DNA of 45,922 nucleotides from Pezizomycotina sp. ARF18. Lineage: Eukaryota > Ascomycota. The first letter of the stretch is position 1; every line of letters starts with the position of its first letter. The position numbers and the translations under genes were made by a program. The notes beneath the pieces are model-generated. The model saw only the letters and a program-made list of their open reading frames with translations. It did not search any database and had not been told where the DNA came from. Below, piece by piece: positions 1 through 11,108 of this stretch. The stretch covers positions 1 to 45,922 of the forward strand of contig AZLU01000290.1 in the NCBI GenBank assembly GCA_002224055.1, read 5' to 3'.

Positions 1-119
1 ATTTATTTAGAACACACACGTATTCTTTACCACCCCCCTCTCTCAAAGCAAAAGAAAAAGAAAAAGAAAAAGCCCCCCTATTGACAATTGTATACATAGC
101 AGAGAAAGTGGCTAGACAT

Positions 120-175
<56 letters not shown>

Positions 176-1639
176 GAGCGATCTTGCGATCGATCAAGGC
201 GTGGCTGTAGGGAAGGGAAAAAAGCAAAGTGCTTCAAGAGTGGAAAGACTTTTTTTCTACTTACTTTTATCCTTACAACGTTTGTAGTTCGCAAGCAAGA
301 ACGAGCAAAAAATCTTCAGGCAAAAGAGTCCCTTTTTTTTACAGGATACAAGGGAGTAGCTGCAAGCGAGAGAGTGATGTATTGAAGACCAGAGAGACTG
401 AGAGAAAAAAGAAAAGAAAAAGAAATAAGAAAGCAGCAATATTATTCACTAACATGTTAGATTTGTCAAGAAGAACCTCAACGGTTCAAGAATATTAATA
501 CAAATATTTTTTTAAGTAGTTTGTTTAATCTGTTGGAACGGACACCTTTTCTTCAGTTATCATGAAATTTGTTTATACCTTTTCCCTTTCCCCGCCGCTT
601 CCTTGGTTAAGTAAAAGGGCAAATAGCAGTAAGTGTTGTATCACATTGTTTTAACAGGTTGATTAGGAAGTAGCATGTGTCTGAGGCTCCATTCATGAAC
701 GAGTTCGCTACTGTTTTGTTTTGTTTTTCGGTTTCTCTTTTCTACACATTTTCTGTCTATCTTTTTTTTTTCTGTCCTTGGTAGCCTTGCTTCGCAACAG
801 TACTTGTTTAAGTACGGTGACTGTAGTATTTCGGATGTATTTCTTCCCCTTTTGCTTTAATTATTCTGTAACCGTTTGTACATAGCCATCAATATATATT
901 GTCCATTAAGCTATTTTTGTAAGTGTCGTTTTTTCTGCCTCCGTGTTGTGTCAGACTGTATGGAAAAGCGTGCGGGTTCGAATATATTGGAAACCAATAT
1001 TGTCCGAGACTTGTTATATCAACCTATTAAAGATATGAATACTCAACTACATGCTAGTAACTATCACTTTATACTCATCTGTTACACATAGAGAGAGAGA
1101 TGGAGAATGGATTCTTGGCGAGATCCAGAAGAAAGACAGAAACAAATGCAGGTATATAGACACCCTTGTATAATAGGTACCTTAAGGTCCCAGTAATAAT
1201 TCAGGGATATTTTTCCCGGCTGTGACACCCTATTGAATAGCGTTCGCGAATAAATATCGATATTTTATATTCTTGAATTCAAACCAATATAAATAAATAA
1301 ATAAATAAATACATAAAAATAAAATATAATAATAAAATTAATTGAATCGACAATTAATCTTATCAGAAGAGGAGGAACAAGAGGAAGAACAAGGACAGAC
1401 TTGAACATTAAATCGCAAACATTTGTCGCTCGAAACCGGGAAAGTTTGTGTGACGAGACCCATCACCAAGCGACAACACAGAAGACGACGACATCGGAGC
1501 CGCCCCTCTTAATTCCTCTTTCGCATATACAAATATAGGTTACCTGTCAATCAATCAGTCAATCGACCCTTTTTCCCCGTATTAATCAGTGACATGAAGC
1601 ACTTTTCATTCGTGAAATTTATCACAATTCTCATCTAGC
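1..1639. other. Intergenic AT-rich DNA with T52 run
   Basis: No convincing gene is seen here. The stretch opens with A-rich sequence and has an uninterrupted run of 52 T at 122-173, the longest homopolymer in the window, and an (AAAT)n microsatellite at about 1289-1312. The short reading frames crossing the T run encode only poly-Phe and are artefacts of composition. A short Met-initiated stretch at about 1108-1150, ending before a GTATAT that could be a splice donor, might be a first exon, but I found no continuation that I could support. Confidence 0.5.
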
Positions 1640-2815
1640 GCGAATGCTTAAAATAATAACCTGGACACTGCCCCAACATCGTCATTGTTGCACAAACTTC
1701 TACGCTCTTTTTCCGAGATCTCCAATCTGCTTCATGTTGATGAACCTTTCTTTTTTGATAACAGAAATACTACCCCATCCTGCCGCATGGCAACATGGGA
1801 TATCCCAATTACAGAGAAAGAAAAAAAAAAGAAGAACAGAAAGAGCCCTTTACTTTTTTTTTTCTATTTTTCCAGGTCCTCCACATCGACAGGAGCAATT
1901 CAGATTTGGGCATCTCGAAACCAGTTGCCCAATTTCTCAACCTTTTCATCCTGTAGATCACCGGGAGAGAAAGCCGAAATTACATCTTATCTCGCGTCTC
2001 ACAGCTAAGTGCCTACTTCACGGAACAGTGAGTAGCCGCTCGATTATTAACCGTCAAATATTCACGTACAGAATACAGTCACAAAAGCCGTCATTGTAAT
2101 ACTGCAAGCCAATTAATATCGGGACCATGACAGTGCCGACTGACAAGCTCGAAGTGATTCCTTAACGGCTTTTTACCACTCTCGAAATCCAACAAGAATG
2201 CACGTGCCTGATCGTCCAAAGTCGAGGTCGCAAGCGCACTCCTCCCTCTCTTTCTTTCCCGATTAAAATAAAAAATAACTAAAATAAAATGATATTTTGA
2301 TATCGACTACGTCGAGTATATATATTATATTGCCTCTGATATAGTACTTCACTTATCCTATCTTGCCTAAACCGTTTTCAAGGAACCAGGGCGGAAAAGA
2401 AGGAAGAAGGTTGGTCCTTTGAGGTTCAAAGCCCCCACTCAATGCCGTGACATTCAGCCACCAGATGAAGAAACGAGCTTCGAGGATACATGAGCTCCAG
2501 ATCCAGACCAAGAAGAAGAAGAAGAGAAGAAGCAACCATGAAAAAGCCGAATACATTTACCGGATCCCGGTGTTGGATCTTTTAGAGCTCGCTTCCAAAA
2601 AGCTCACCTCGTTCCTTGAAGGGGCTTGTTGGATATTGTTGATACGTTAAGCCAGCACTATCTCCGGTCCCATTTTTGTTTTTTCGAGTTTCCGGCTCTT
2701 GGCCTCTGCAAGACGTTGAATGGATAAATGCACGTGCAGGCATGACCGAGCTGCCTCCCAAGTCAGCATTTTCTTGAATTCTTCTTCAGTGGCGGGAGCC
2801 ACGGCGCTTACATGG
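1640..2815 (-). pseudogene. Possible unidentified minus-strand gene, broken or mis-sequenced
   Basis: Several short minus-strand stretches read like real protein although none gives a long open frame. About 2815-2610 begins with an Ala/Pro start then TEEEFKKMLTWEAARSCL and a helical Lys/Arg-rich tail, ending at a good GTGAGC donor near 2609. About 2240-2092 reads ALATSTLDDQARAFLLDFES. About 1975-1880 reads GDLQDEKVEKLGNWFRDAQI before an in-frame TGA. About 1745-1645 reads RLEISEKERRSLCNNDDVGA. Together they suggest a small, mainly alpha-helical protein of four or five exons with a frame break in most exons. I do not recognise the family. The plus strand of the same region also has 100-150 codon frames, but these contain poly-Lys/Phe tracts and look less like protein. 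Existence of the gene is an inference. Confidence 0.3.
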
Positions 2816-5295
2816 ATAAGGCTAATACTTGACGGTGCTTAGTTGCACACTGTGATTGGAACAAAGACCCAAGCTGCCAACCAGGAAAAATAAAATAATA
2901 AAATAATAGATCCACACTTTTTCCACCGTCTGCATGTATTCTTCACCAAGCGAATACTCTCTTTTTTCTCACCTATTTTTATGACATCTTTAATGGAATG
3001 ATTAAAAAAATAAAAATAAAAACTAAAGCTTAATCTATCTTTGGTATAGTGGTTGGGGGGGAATTAAACATTGCGTACTGTGCATGTGGTACAGCCAAAC
3101 AGCGCGTCTTTCCCTGCTCTGTTTTTTGCGCACTCGGTAAATTTGCTGCAAGAAGAAGTGGGGACTTCCGAGAGAGCCAAAAAAACAAAAGTCTGCACGA
3201 ATACATATATAATACATCCTGGTATATACATTTTTGTGCGGGGTATTTTCCTCTTTTTTTTCCCGATTCAACCTACTTAACGAGCCAATACATTTGTTTA
3301 GTATAGACTGACTGACTAAAGACAACTCATTCTAAGCATTATTGCGATTATTTTCTTTACTTTCTCGCGATTATGGTCACGACAATTGATATCGTTACTA
3401 TTTACGGCGCTTTTTTTTTTCTTTTTTCTTTTTTTCCCATCCTACAAAGCCCAGGGCAGGCAACGTGCATAAGAAACGAGGTGAGTCCACTACGCACCCT
3501 TTTTCACGAGCAAACAAACCCGCTATATCTATCTGCTATACCTCATTTGCCGCCATCTTCGTAAAGGTAACAATGCAATAATATATTTTGATTACGTTTG
3601 ATAATTTTATTTTGCTGCAATAAAATAATAATAATATTATAGATAACTGAGTCCTTGTCAATAAACAAAATGATTTTCTTTTTGCAAGAAGTCTCTAAAT
3701 AGGAAAAGATCATTTTTAGCATCGGGAAGCTGTCTTCCGAACCTCGATGGTAACTTTGAATACAATATAATATATCTGAATTCATTATTTATATTGCGTC
3801 GATGTTTCAAATATGAGAATCGAGTATGAAAAGGAATCAAAAAAATACTGACTCATATGAACGCTCCTTCATTACAGTCCCCCATGCACTGGGAGCAGAA
3901 ACGATCCGAAACAGAACCACGACGGGCTCCGTTCAATCGGCAGTGTTTGCCTATAAAATATACTTACACAATGCAGCAAAATAATATACAACACTTCGGA
4001 TACACATCCCTGACAATGGATACCGCTATGGATCACGATTTATAGGTAGCTATTTTATGAATTCCTACTTCGACTGTCGACAGGAGTAGGGTGGGTAAGG
4101 TACTGTAATCACTGCTCGCACTTCTAAAACAAAAACTGGTCAATTAATTCCCAATTTGCAATTCATGAAATCATCGTTCTCTATCCTTTTCTCCAAAGAA
4201 AAATAAATAAATAAAATTTTTTGGTGTCTTATTCTTTTTCGCGACTCGCGAGTCAAAACGAAGGGGTTTCCTCCTCAATCTAAAACATTTCATATATTTT
4301 CCACCTTTGGTCCTCCCTTCTTGCCTTAAATCGGTTTACCATGTGCTTTTAGGTGCTCTTACTCCTCTTATTAGATATTCAATGCTTGTCATACATTGAC
4401 TTTACCGCTTTACCCTATCGGCCCTGCGATCATCACATATATGAAATTCTTCCGTATCACATCTGGATCGGATTCTTTATTGAATAATTTGGCCATGCAC
4501 AAAAAAAAAAAAAAAAAAAAAAACTGGAAGAAACCGATGCTGGATACCCCATTTACTTATTGGACCATATATCATTTTATTTATATTTAATTCATCTTTG
4601 TATTATTGTATTTTTTTTTTTTTGACAACCCTCGTGTGATCCCTGACCAAGCCCTATGAGACAGTCAAACTTCGTGAGATAGCTCAAATTACCTGTAGTC
4701 TTATTACATTCATTTTTCTATTTTGCTTTTTTATCAAACTGTTGTGGCCAACTTTCTTTCCCCCCCTTAAATTCTGACCTATCTCAAACCCCCGTTTCGC
4801 GCCCGTCCTCTCTCCCCTCTCGATTTATTTTCTTTTTCTCGAGCTCCCCTTAATCTTTGGGTTCTTCTGCAGCCCACTTCCCACTTTTTTTTAAAAAAAA
4901 ATTCTTCTTCTTTACCTCTTCTCTCTCTTTCTCTCTTTCTTTTCTTTTTTTTTTTTTTTTTTTTTCTCTCTCCATCCTTTTAGTCGCTGCTGGCTCTTCG
5001 GTCTAGTCCCCTCCACCAGTCCTTTTCACGACCAACAGGATCAAGCGTCAGGCACGCTAAAAGGCACCGAGCGGTTAGCTAATAAGCAGTCGTTCCCTTC
5101 TCTCTTTTTTTTCTTCCCCCATTCTTCCTGCACGACGCTTGTACACACTCTTTTTCTCTTGTCTTCTTTTTACTTTCGTTTCTCTTTCCCTCCGCGAGCT
5201 TTTCTTCTTTCTTTTTTCTTCTTCTTCATTTGTTTTCCCTGTTCTTCTCCCTTTTAAAAGGAAATCTTTTAATCCCTCCACTTTGCTCTCTCTCT

Positions 5296-5335
<40 letters not shown>

Positions 5336-5636
5336 CATTTCTTTCTCGACTATTAACCTCGTCCAAGTTTCTGCGCCTAGTATCTCGCGCTTTATAGTAA
5401 GTAATTGACCGTTAAACGTCGTATAATCTCCTCTTGGGTTAAGTGAGCTTAAGCTTACCTTTGAAGCGCGTCAGTCCTCAATACTTGGTACTTTTCGCCA
5501 TATAGGGAATCAAAACAGTCGCTGGTCGACAGCTCCGCTGCGTCTTTTTTCCCTTTCAGCGTTAAAAGAAAAAAAAAAAAAAAAGAAACGAGAATAACCT
5601 ACCTAATCGCCTCAATCTCGACGACTTGCCGCAACA
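2816..5636. other. Intergenic DNA and pyrimidine-rich promoter of the NADPH oxidase gene
   Basis: No gene is supported. From about 4740 to 5340 the plus strand is strongly C/T-rich (CTCTCT and TTCTTC tracts) and contains T37 at 5299-5335 and a shorter T run near 4945-4965. A pyrimidine-rich coding-strand promoter or 5' leader is common upstream of highly expressed fungal genes, so this probably belongs to the oxidase gene that starts at 5637. The Lys/Arg-rich reading frame opposite this tract (5338-5075) is its purine-rich complement, not a protein gene. There is a T8A9 junction near 4886-4902 and an A-run at 4501-4522. Confidence 0.5.
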
Positions 5637-7451
5637 ATGGCAGCCCGAGCATCATGGTTCAAGAGAGAGCTCTTGAGTAAGAGGTTGTTCTTTTGGATAT
5701 TCTGGTGGGGAAGCCATTGGGGTCTCTTCGCATTCGGATGGTAAGCTATTTCTCCAGCGTGGTGGCATTGCATTTTCAAATAGCAAAATAACTGACTCAT
5801 CATCTTTCCTTCGTACTATACAGGGTCAAACAGGCAAAGGATCCTCGCCTTGCGCCGCTGAACACGCTTAAATTTTCCGTCTGTTTTCTCGTGGTGCTGG
5901 TCTGGTCCTTGCTTATGATGCCGGAATGATCCTCCTCCCATGTGCAGAAACATCCTCCGCGTGGTCCGTCCTAAAATTAGGTTCCTCCGCTCGACGAAAA
6001 CCAGTGGTTCCACCGTCAGGTCGCATACGCTCTTCTCCTTTTCACAATCATCCACACGACTTCTCACTACGTCAACTTCTTCAACGTTGAGAAGAGTCAG
6101 GTCCGAAAGGAGCGCGCCCTCGACATCCATTACACTCAACCCGGTGGTATTACTGGACACGTCATGCTGCTCTGCATGCTGCTCATGTACACTACCGCGC
6201 ATCACAAGATCAGGAACCAGTGCTTCGAGGCTTTCTGGTATACCCACCACCTCGCTTTGATCTTTTCCTCGCCTTGTACACCCATGCGACTGGTTGTTTC
6301 GTGCGTGATACCGCGGACCCGTTTTCTCCGTTCGCTGGCAAGCCCTTCTGGGACCACTGTATCGGTTATCAGAGCTGGAGGTTCACCCTGTGGCCCGGTT
6401 TTATCTACTTTTTCGAGAGGGTTTACCGTTTCATCCGCGCCAGGAGGGAGACTACCATCAGCAAGGTATCAGACACCCTTATGATGCCGTTGAGATTCAG
6501 TTCAAGAAGCCCTCGATGAAGTACAAGGCCGGACAGTGGCTCTTCATCAATGTCCCCTCCGTTTCCAGGTTCCAGTGGCATCCATTCACCATCACTTCGT
6601 GCCCTTCGGATCCTTATATTTCCGTCCACGTCCGTCAGGTCGGTGACTTTCACCTCTGACCTCGGAGCCGCCCTCGGTGCCGCAAGAACTCCAAGGGAAT
6701 GGAGCTCGCTTCCATGGACCCCACCGCGATGTTCGAGGTTGCCTGCAAAACGGTGCCAAGATGCCCAAGCTCAGGATCGACGGTCCATACGGAGCCCCCG
6801 CCGAAGATGTCTTGATAACGAAATCGCTGTTCTCTTGGTACCGGTATCGGTGTCACCCCGTGGGCTTCTATCCTAAAGAGTATCTGGCACAAACGCCAGG
6901 GCCCCAACCCTCCCACGCGTCTCCGCCGCGTGGAATTTATCTGGGTTTGCAAGGAGGTTTCCTCCTTTGAATGGTTCCACACCCTATTGTCGTCACTCGA
7001 ACGCCAGTCCAACGTCCCCGGTTTCAATGCAGAGGCGAACAAGGATTTCTTGCGCATCCACATTTACCTTACCGCCAAGCTTGATATCGACACTGCCAGA
7101 ACATTGTTCTGAACTCCGTAGGTGCCGAACTCGACCCTCTGACGGAACTCCGGTCCAGGACGAACTTTGGTCGTCCGGACTTCAAGAGGCTATTCGCCGC
7201 GATGAGGGACGGTATTCTGGATCAAACATACATAGCGGTCTAGAAGTACCTTGCGGACAAATGTTGGTGTCTACTTCTGCGGATCCGAACGTCGCAGCTA
7301 GGGACATCAAGAGTGCCTGCAAGGCCGTTAGGACCGAAGAAGTCAACTTTTCGTTCTGGAAGGAACAGTACGTTTGAATCCCCCCTTTGATGGTAATATC
7401 TTTGATACTGAACGTAGCGCTAACTTGCCTTTTCTTCTCTACAGCTTCTAA
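5637..7451 (+). CDS. noxA: NoxA-type superoxide-generating NADPH oxidase (gp91phox family), frameshifted in this sequence
   Basis: Membrane flavocytochrome that passes electrons from NADPH via FAD and two haems to O2, making superoxide used in hyphal differentiation and fruiting-body formation. Exon 1 (5637-5740) encodes MAARASWFKRELLSKRLFFW and the first membrane helix. Intron 5741-5823 has GTAAGC...CAG ends. The ferric-reductase core follows: FHRQVAYALLLFTIIHTTSH and YTHHLALIF carry the expected haem-ligating histidines. Then come the FAD motif HPFTIT (about 6585), RIDGPYGAPAEDV (about 6776) and the NADPH-site segments EFIWVCKEVSSFEWF (about 6932) and DPNVAARDIKSACKAV (about 7283). A last intron (7368-7444) joins FSFWKE to a 7-nt exon giving the typical HF end at 7449-7451. 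The length of about 550 residues is normal for the family. At least ten frame changes interrupt it although motifs and splice sites are intact, so I favour sequence error over a dead gene. There is no N-terminal EF-hand extension, which argues against NoxC. Confidence 0.93.
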
Positions 7452-8300
7452 AATATTTCCCCCTCATTTCCTGTTTCTTTGCAAGGAGTAATTCGATCAG
7501 ATGTGATATAGTACTATATTTTTTTTTAATGTTCCTCTCCGACCTATACGGGCTAGTTTTTTCGACCCTCTTCGCTCTTCCTCCTGCTCCTCTTTCTCAT
7601 GTGTATCAAATTTTCTTTCTTTCTCCATCAAAAATCTCTTTGGCTTTTTACGGGATGCATCTGTCATTTATAAATTTTAAGTCTTGTTTTTTTTAATCAG
7701 TATACCCCTTTCATTTTCGACAAACAGTCATGTCACAGTAGTATTACCAGATAAATATCTACTATATAAATATATATTCTATTTACCTATTTTAAAATAG
7801 AAATTTGACTTTGGAAGGCTTTCTTTCTTTTTTTTCTTTTTTTTATATACAGTGCGTAATAAAGTAAAGCAGCGCGTGTACCACCAAATAAACAAAAAAT
7901 TAGAATAAAAGGCGTCGAGTTCGGGAGAGACTGGGCACTAGACAAGGTAGAGTGGAAACACCCATTTGTTCCATCAAGGTTATCATTATACCAACAATAC
8001 TTATATATTCGAATTTGAGCCTCTATTTTTAGCCTTACAACTACTTGTACACATTTACATTTTCGAGAGAGGAGTAGAGTATATACAGATCAAAGCAGCT
8101 TGCACTCGGTCGACCTGGCAAGAAATATAACCCAAATTGCGGATCTATCAGAGAAGGACAAAAAAAAAAAAAAAAAAAAAAAAGGAATAGTAAAAGTCAA
8201 AAGCAAAAGTCAAAGCAAAGCAAAAGGGCACAGTTACCGGGTTACACAAAGCAATAAAGAATAATGACGCCGATTGGAGAAAACGTTGATGATCTTGTCA

Positions 8301-8331
<31 letters not shown>

Positions 8332-8436
8332 GTTACCAGTCTTCTTTTTTGGGCTGCATTAGCGTGGGAGAGAGACAGCAATGATATCATACGGTGATGC
8401 GGTAGCACGTGTGGAGTATTATTTAGAGGGGAAAGC

Positions 8437-8473
<37 letters not shown>

Positions 8474-8474
8474 A
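8437..8474. repeat. (GAAA)n microsatellite
   Basis: About nine tandem copies of a 4-bp purine repeat are visible directly in the sequence. It lies in the intergenic region between the oxidase and RTC3-like genes. Confidence 0.9.
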
Positions 8475-8648
8475 GATACCGAGTAGATATATACATTAGT
8501 TAATAATGTATTGAATTAAGGTACGATCGTAATAATGAAAAAATAACAACTACCTAACCGAGACTACTTTTTCTTTTCTGATTGCTGTATGTATACCTTA
8601 TAATAATTTTTACTTCCTTGTTGGCGGGTTTTTATATGTTATCGGTAG

Positions 8649-8656
8649 TGACGTCA
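8649..8656. promoter_or_regulatory. CRE/ATF-type palindrome TGACGTCA upstream of the RTC3-like gene
   Basis: A perfect 8-bp palindrome matching the consensus of CREB/ATF bZIP factors lies about 320 bp upstream of the RTC3-like start codon. Fungal Atf1/AtfA bind this sequence in stress-induced promoters, and yeast RTC3 is stress-induced. Function here is inferred from position only, and an 8-mer can occur by chance. Confidence 0.3.
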
Positions 8657-8978
8657 AAGGCCTAGGGCGGTTTTGAGAGCGATACGTGGAAGCCACTAGA
8701 ATTTTGAGGGGAACAGACGTATTAGAGCTTAAAATAATGTTATTATTATAAATAATAATAAATCATAAATAATAATATAAATACCTTTAACTCTTCACTT
8801 CTACAGCTTCCAATTCATCCTTTCTCTTCCTCTCTCCACTTCAACCGGAATTAAAAACAATACCGCAAAATAAATCACCTACAGTAGGATCAAAAATCTC
8901 CTAAGATCTTCTTCATAAATAAAACACCCTATCTTTTCTTCCTCTTCACACAAAAAGTAAACCAAAAGAACCGTAATC

Positions 8979-10201
8979 ATGCGAGGCGGCGAAACTCTCC
9001 ACAAGGTTGTCCTGAAGCCCCAGGAAAGCGACGAGACCTTCATCGTCTTCGTTGACAGCAAGGAGGATCTCGACAAGTGGAGGAAGGACCCGATGCGACG
9101 CCTCTTGCACAGGTCGTTTCTAACTTCAACGTCCATACTTCCAAGTAGGTGGCTCCCTCTCTTGATTTTTTTTCCGGCTCTCTTTATTCCCGAATGTCTC
9201 TCTTGGTCAATTCCTACGAGCTTCCCCTCCGATTACATCATCCTTCATTTTTCCCCCCTTCCTTCTTCCAGCCCCCCGGCTTTTATACGGGCCTCCATGC
9301 TAAGGAGAGATATGTGTGTCTCTTCCTTACATTTCTACATTGCCTTTGCCCGAGCTTCCCTAGTTGCCTAGCTTCGAGATAAACTCCAAAAAAAAAAAAA
9401 GGTCAGGAATTGTTCGTTCTCACTTGCCCTACCTTTCAGGAGAGGCCCGACGGTTCCTCATTAATCCCTTTCATTCCCCGCTGCCTGCTCTCTACCCTCA
9501 GTCACGCCATGCGGCTGTGAAAACGAAACCCCGCTCTTCCAATGGGTTTTCCTTTGTTGTGCTACTTGTTTTACTGTTACCCCACTATTGCCCCGCGCCA
9601 AGTGCGTGCACGCAAGACTCACAAAACGGATGCAGCGATATAACACACATGTCGCAATGTCGCATGACAGAAACAAATATAGCTTTTTGTCTTGGAAATA
9701 TGATAATGAAAGAAACCAAATAAAATAGATGGAAATAGGGGAGCTCAATTTCTGCTCTCGATACTTCTTCAGAACTGACTTTTTTTATTTTTTATTTTTT
9801 ATTTTTTTTATAAAAGTTTCTTAATACTAACGTCTTTCTTTTTCTACGAATCATTTAGGCAAGGCGCGCAGGGTAATTTGACAAGGCCTCAAAAGGCACC
9901 CTCGAGAACGCTTTCGGCGACAAGTCCGAGGATAATGTTCTCAAGGAGATCCTAAAACAGGGAACGTACCAGGAAGCTACTGTACGTAATATACCAGGCC
10001 TCCGCCTACTTCGGATATTTCCATTTTCTTTCCTTTGTCTTCGTATATATCTTACCGATATTTACGTATACTCTCCTCGCGTATCATGATCCTTGACAAA
10101 AATACATGGATATTAACCTACTATACTTCTTATTGACACAGACGCGAACCCGAGACTCGTCCACTAACGACACTAAGGGCAGCCAAATCTCACATAAATA
10201 A
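8979..10201 (+). CDS. RTC3: Rtc3-like small protein with SBDS N-terminal fold
   Basis: A small soluble protein of about 116 residues related to yeast Rtc3/Hgh-type single-domain SBDS proteins, which share the N-terminal fold of the ribosome-maturation factor SBDS; yeast RTC3 is linked to RNA metabolism, telomere-capping suppression and stress. Exon 1 (8979-9144) encodes KVVLKPQESDETFIVFVDSK and EDLDKWRKD. Intron 1 (9145-9858, GTAGGT...TAG) is 714 bp, unusually long. Exon 2 (9859-9981) encodes a KGTLENAFGDKSED-type segment and VLKEILKQGTYQEAT, the most typical SBDS-fold stretch. Intron 2 is 9982-10141 (GTACGT...CAG). Exon 3 (10142-10201) is a polar tail, TRTRDSSTNDTKGSQISHK. Frame shifts occur near 9092 and 9880. 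The start is the first ATG and is followed directly by the conserved sequence. Confidence 0.85.
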
Positions 10202-10205
10202 AGCG

Positions 10206-10304
10206 ATTTCGAGCGTTTTTTCGTGCATGGGAAGGTTTGAAAAACACCAGGGACTATGTTAAGCTTATGAGAAATGACTTCATAGGCATTGGTGCACTTG
10301 CTCT
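10206..10304 (+). repeat. Inverted repeat, left arm (about 99 bp)
   Basis: This arm starts five bases after the stop codon of the RTC3-like gene and is about 88 % identical, by my hand alignment (11 mismatches and one gap), to the reverse complement of 10806-10903. Most differences are transitions. It can be read as protein in the plus direction (KLMRNDFIGIGALALE), matching the minus-strand reading of the other arm. The two arms enclose about 500 bp of unrelated AT-rich sequence. It could be an inverted duplication of a gene fragment or the arms of a foldback element. Confidence 0.8.
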
Positions 10305-10747
10305 GGAAATTCCTTTTTTTCTCTTATTCTTTCTTTCTAGCTTCAATTCATCAAATATCCCATTAGAAAACACCTAGAAGAGTTTACATGTATGAAAACA
10401 CACCGGGTGCTTCAAAACAAGAAAGGCGATCTGGGAGTGGAGGTTATCTTCATTGTTATCGTGAATGTCACTAAATCGGGAAAATGGGAGGCGCTTTCTT
10501 TCTGCTTATAGAAGACTTTTATATATATATAAGGGTTGGCTAGCTCTTGAAGAAATTTGCAAGACAAGCTTATGTCTTTCTCTCCGTCACACTTTCCATT
10601 TCTCCCCCTCTCATATTAGCTTACTTGTAGGGGACATGCCCGTCTTAGTACTCGCCTGTTTAATCGGTAAAAAAAATTCCAAAGTCTCAAGCAGTGTAGT
10701 TGTCGAAGAACATGATGTGAGAATTTAGAATTGGTTACGATTCATAG

Positions 10748-11108
10748 GTAGCGATATTTATATGATTTGGGCGCTGTATTTAAATATACAAATGCCAATA
10801 ACATAAGAGCAACTACCCCAATGCCTAAGAAGTCATTTCTCATGAGCTCAACACAGTCCCTGATGTTTTTCCAATCTTCCCATACACAAAAAACGCTCGA
10901 AATATTTTTTTCTTCGAGGATTTATCCATTTAATATTGATGCTGCGTGAATATTGCGTGAGCATATCAATTTCACGGAGCCTCGACAGGTCGTAAACGTA
11001 TATGTATCCACAACTTCGATTCAAGCAAGGGCTGGACTCTTCTTGTTTTTGAGTACATTCACTTCCTCGGATATCATAGGAGACGTTGTCAAGCGAAAAA
11101 TGAAGCAC
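10748..11108 (-). pseudogene. Unidentified membrane-protein remnant containing the right inverted-repeat arm
   Basis: On the minus strand, 11108 to about 10748 reads as a polar segment (SLDNVSYDIRGSECTQKQEE, then YIYVYDLSRLREIDMLTQYS). After one frame change near 10905 it continues as VWEDWKNIRDCVELMRNDF followed by a hydrophobic helix GIGVVALMLLAFVYL and a short basic end before TGA at about 10748. This looks like the C-terminal part of a single-pass membrane protein. I do not recognise the family. The part from about 10806 to 10903 is repeated in inverted orientation at 10206-10304 with conservation of amino acid sequence, which supports a coding origin. No upstream exons were found, so I treat it as a remnant. 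Confidence 0.4.
10806..10903 (-). repeat. Inverted repeat, right arm (about 98 bp)
   Basis: This is the reverse-complement partner of 10206-10304. It lies inside the minus-strand membrane-protein remnant and keeps the same LMRNDF-x-GIG reading as its partner. Confidence 0.8.

Larger units (their letters stand above)
7452..8978. other. Intergenic: 3' region of noxA and promoter of the RTC3-like gene
   Basis: No gene is seen. It contains A-runs at 8161-8183, a T run of about 27 at 8305-8331, a (GAAA)n microsatellite at about 8437-8474, AT-rich short repeats near 8735-8785, and a palindromic CRE-like TGACGTCA at 8649-8656. AGGGG elements that resemble yeast stress-response elements lie near 8426 and 8707, on the side facing the RTC3-like gene. 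The start region at 8880-8978 is an A-rich leader. Confidence 0.45.

Noticed and set aside
81-287. Open frame containing a poly-Phe run
   Set aside because: It is the translation of the T52 homopolymer with no conserved flank.
965-1010. GGTTCGAAT resembling a tRNA B box
   Set aside because: No A box at the right distance and no cloverleaf pairing could be drawn.
5075-5338. Lys/Arg/Glu-rich minus-strand frame
   Set aside because: It is the purine-rich complement of the C/T-rich NoxA promoter tract; composition explains it fully.
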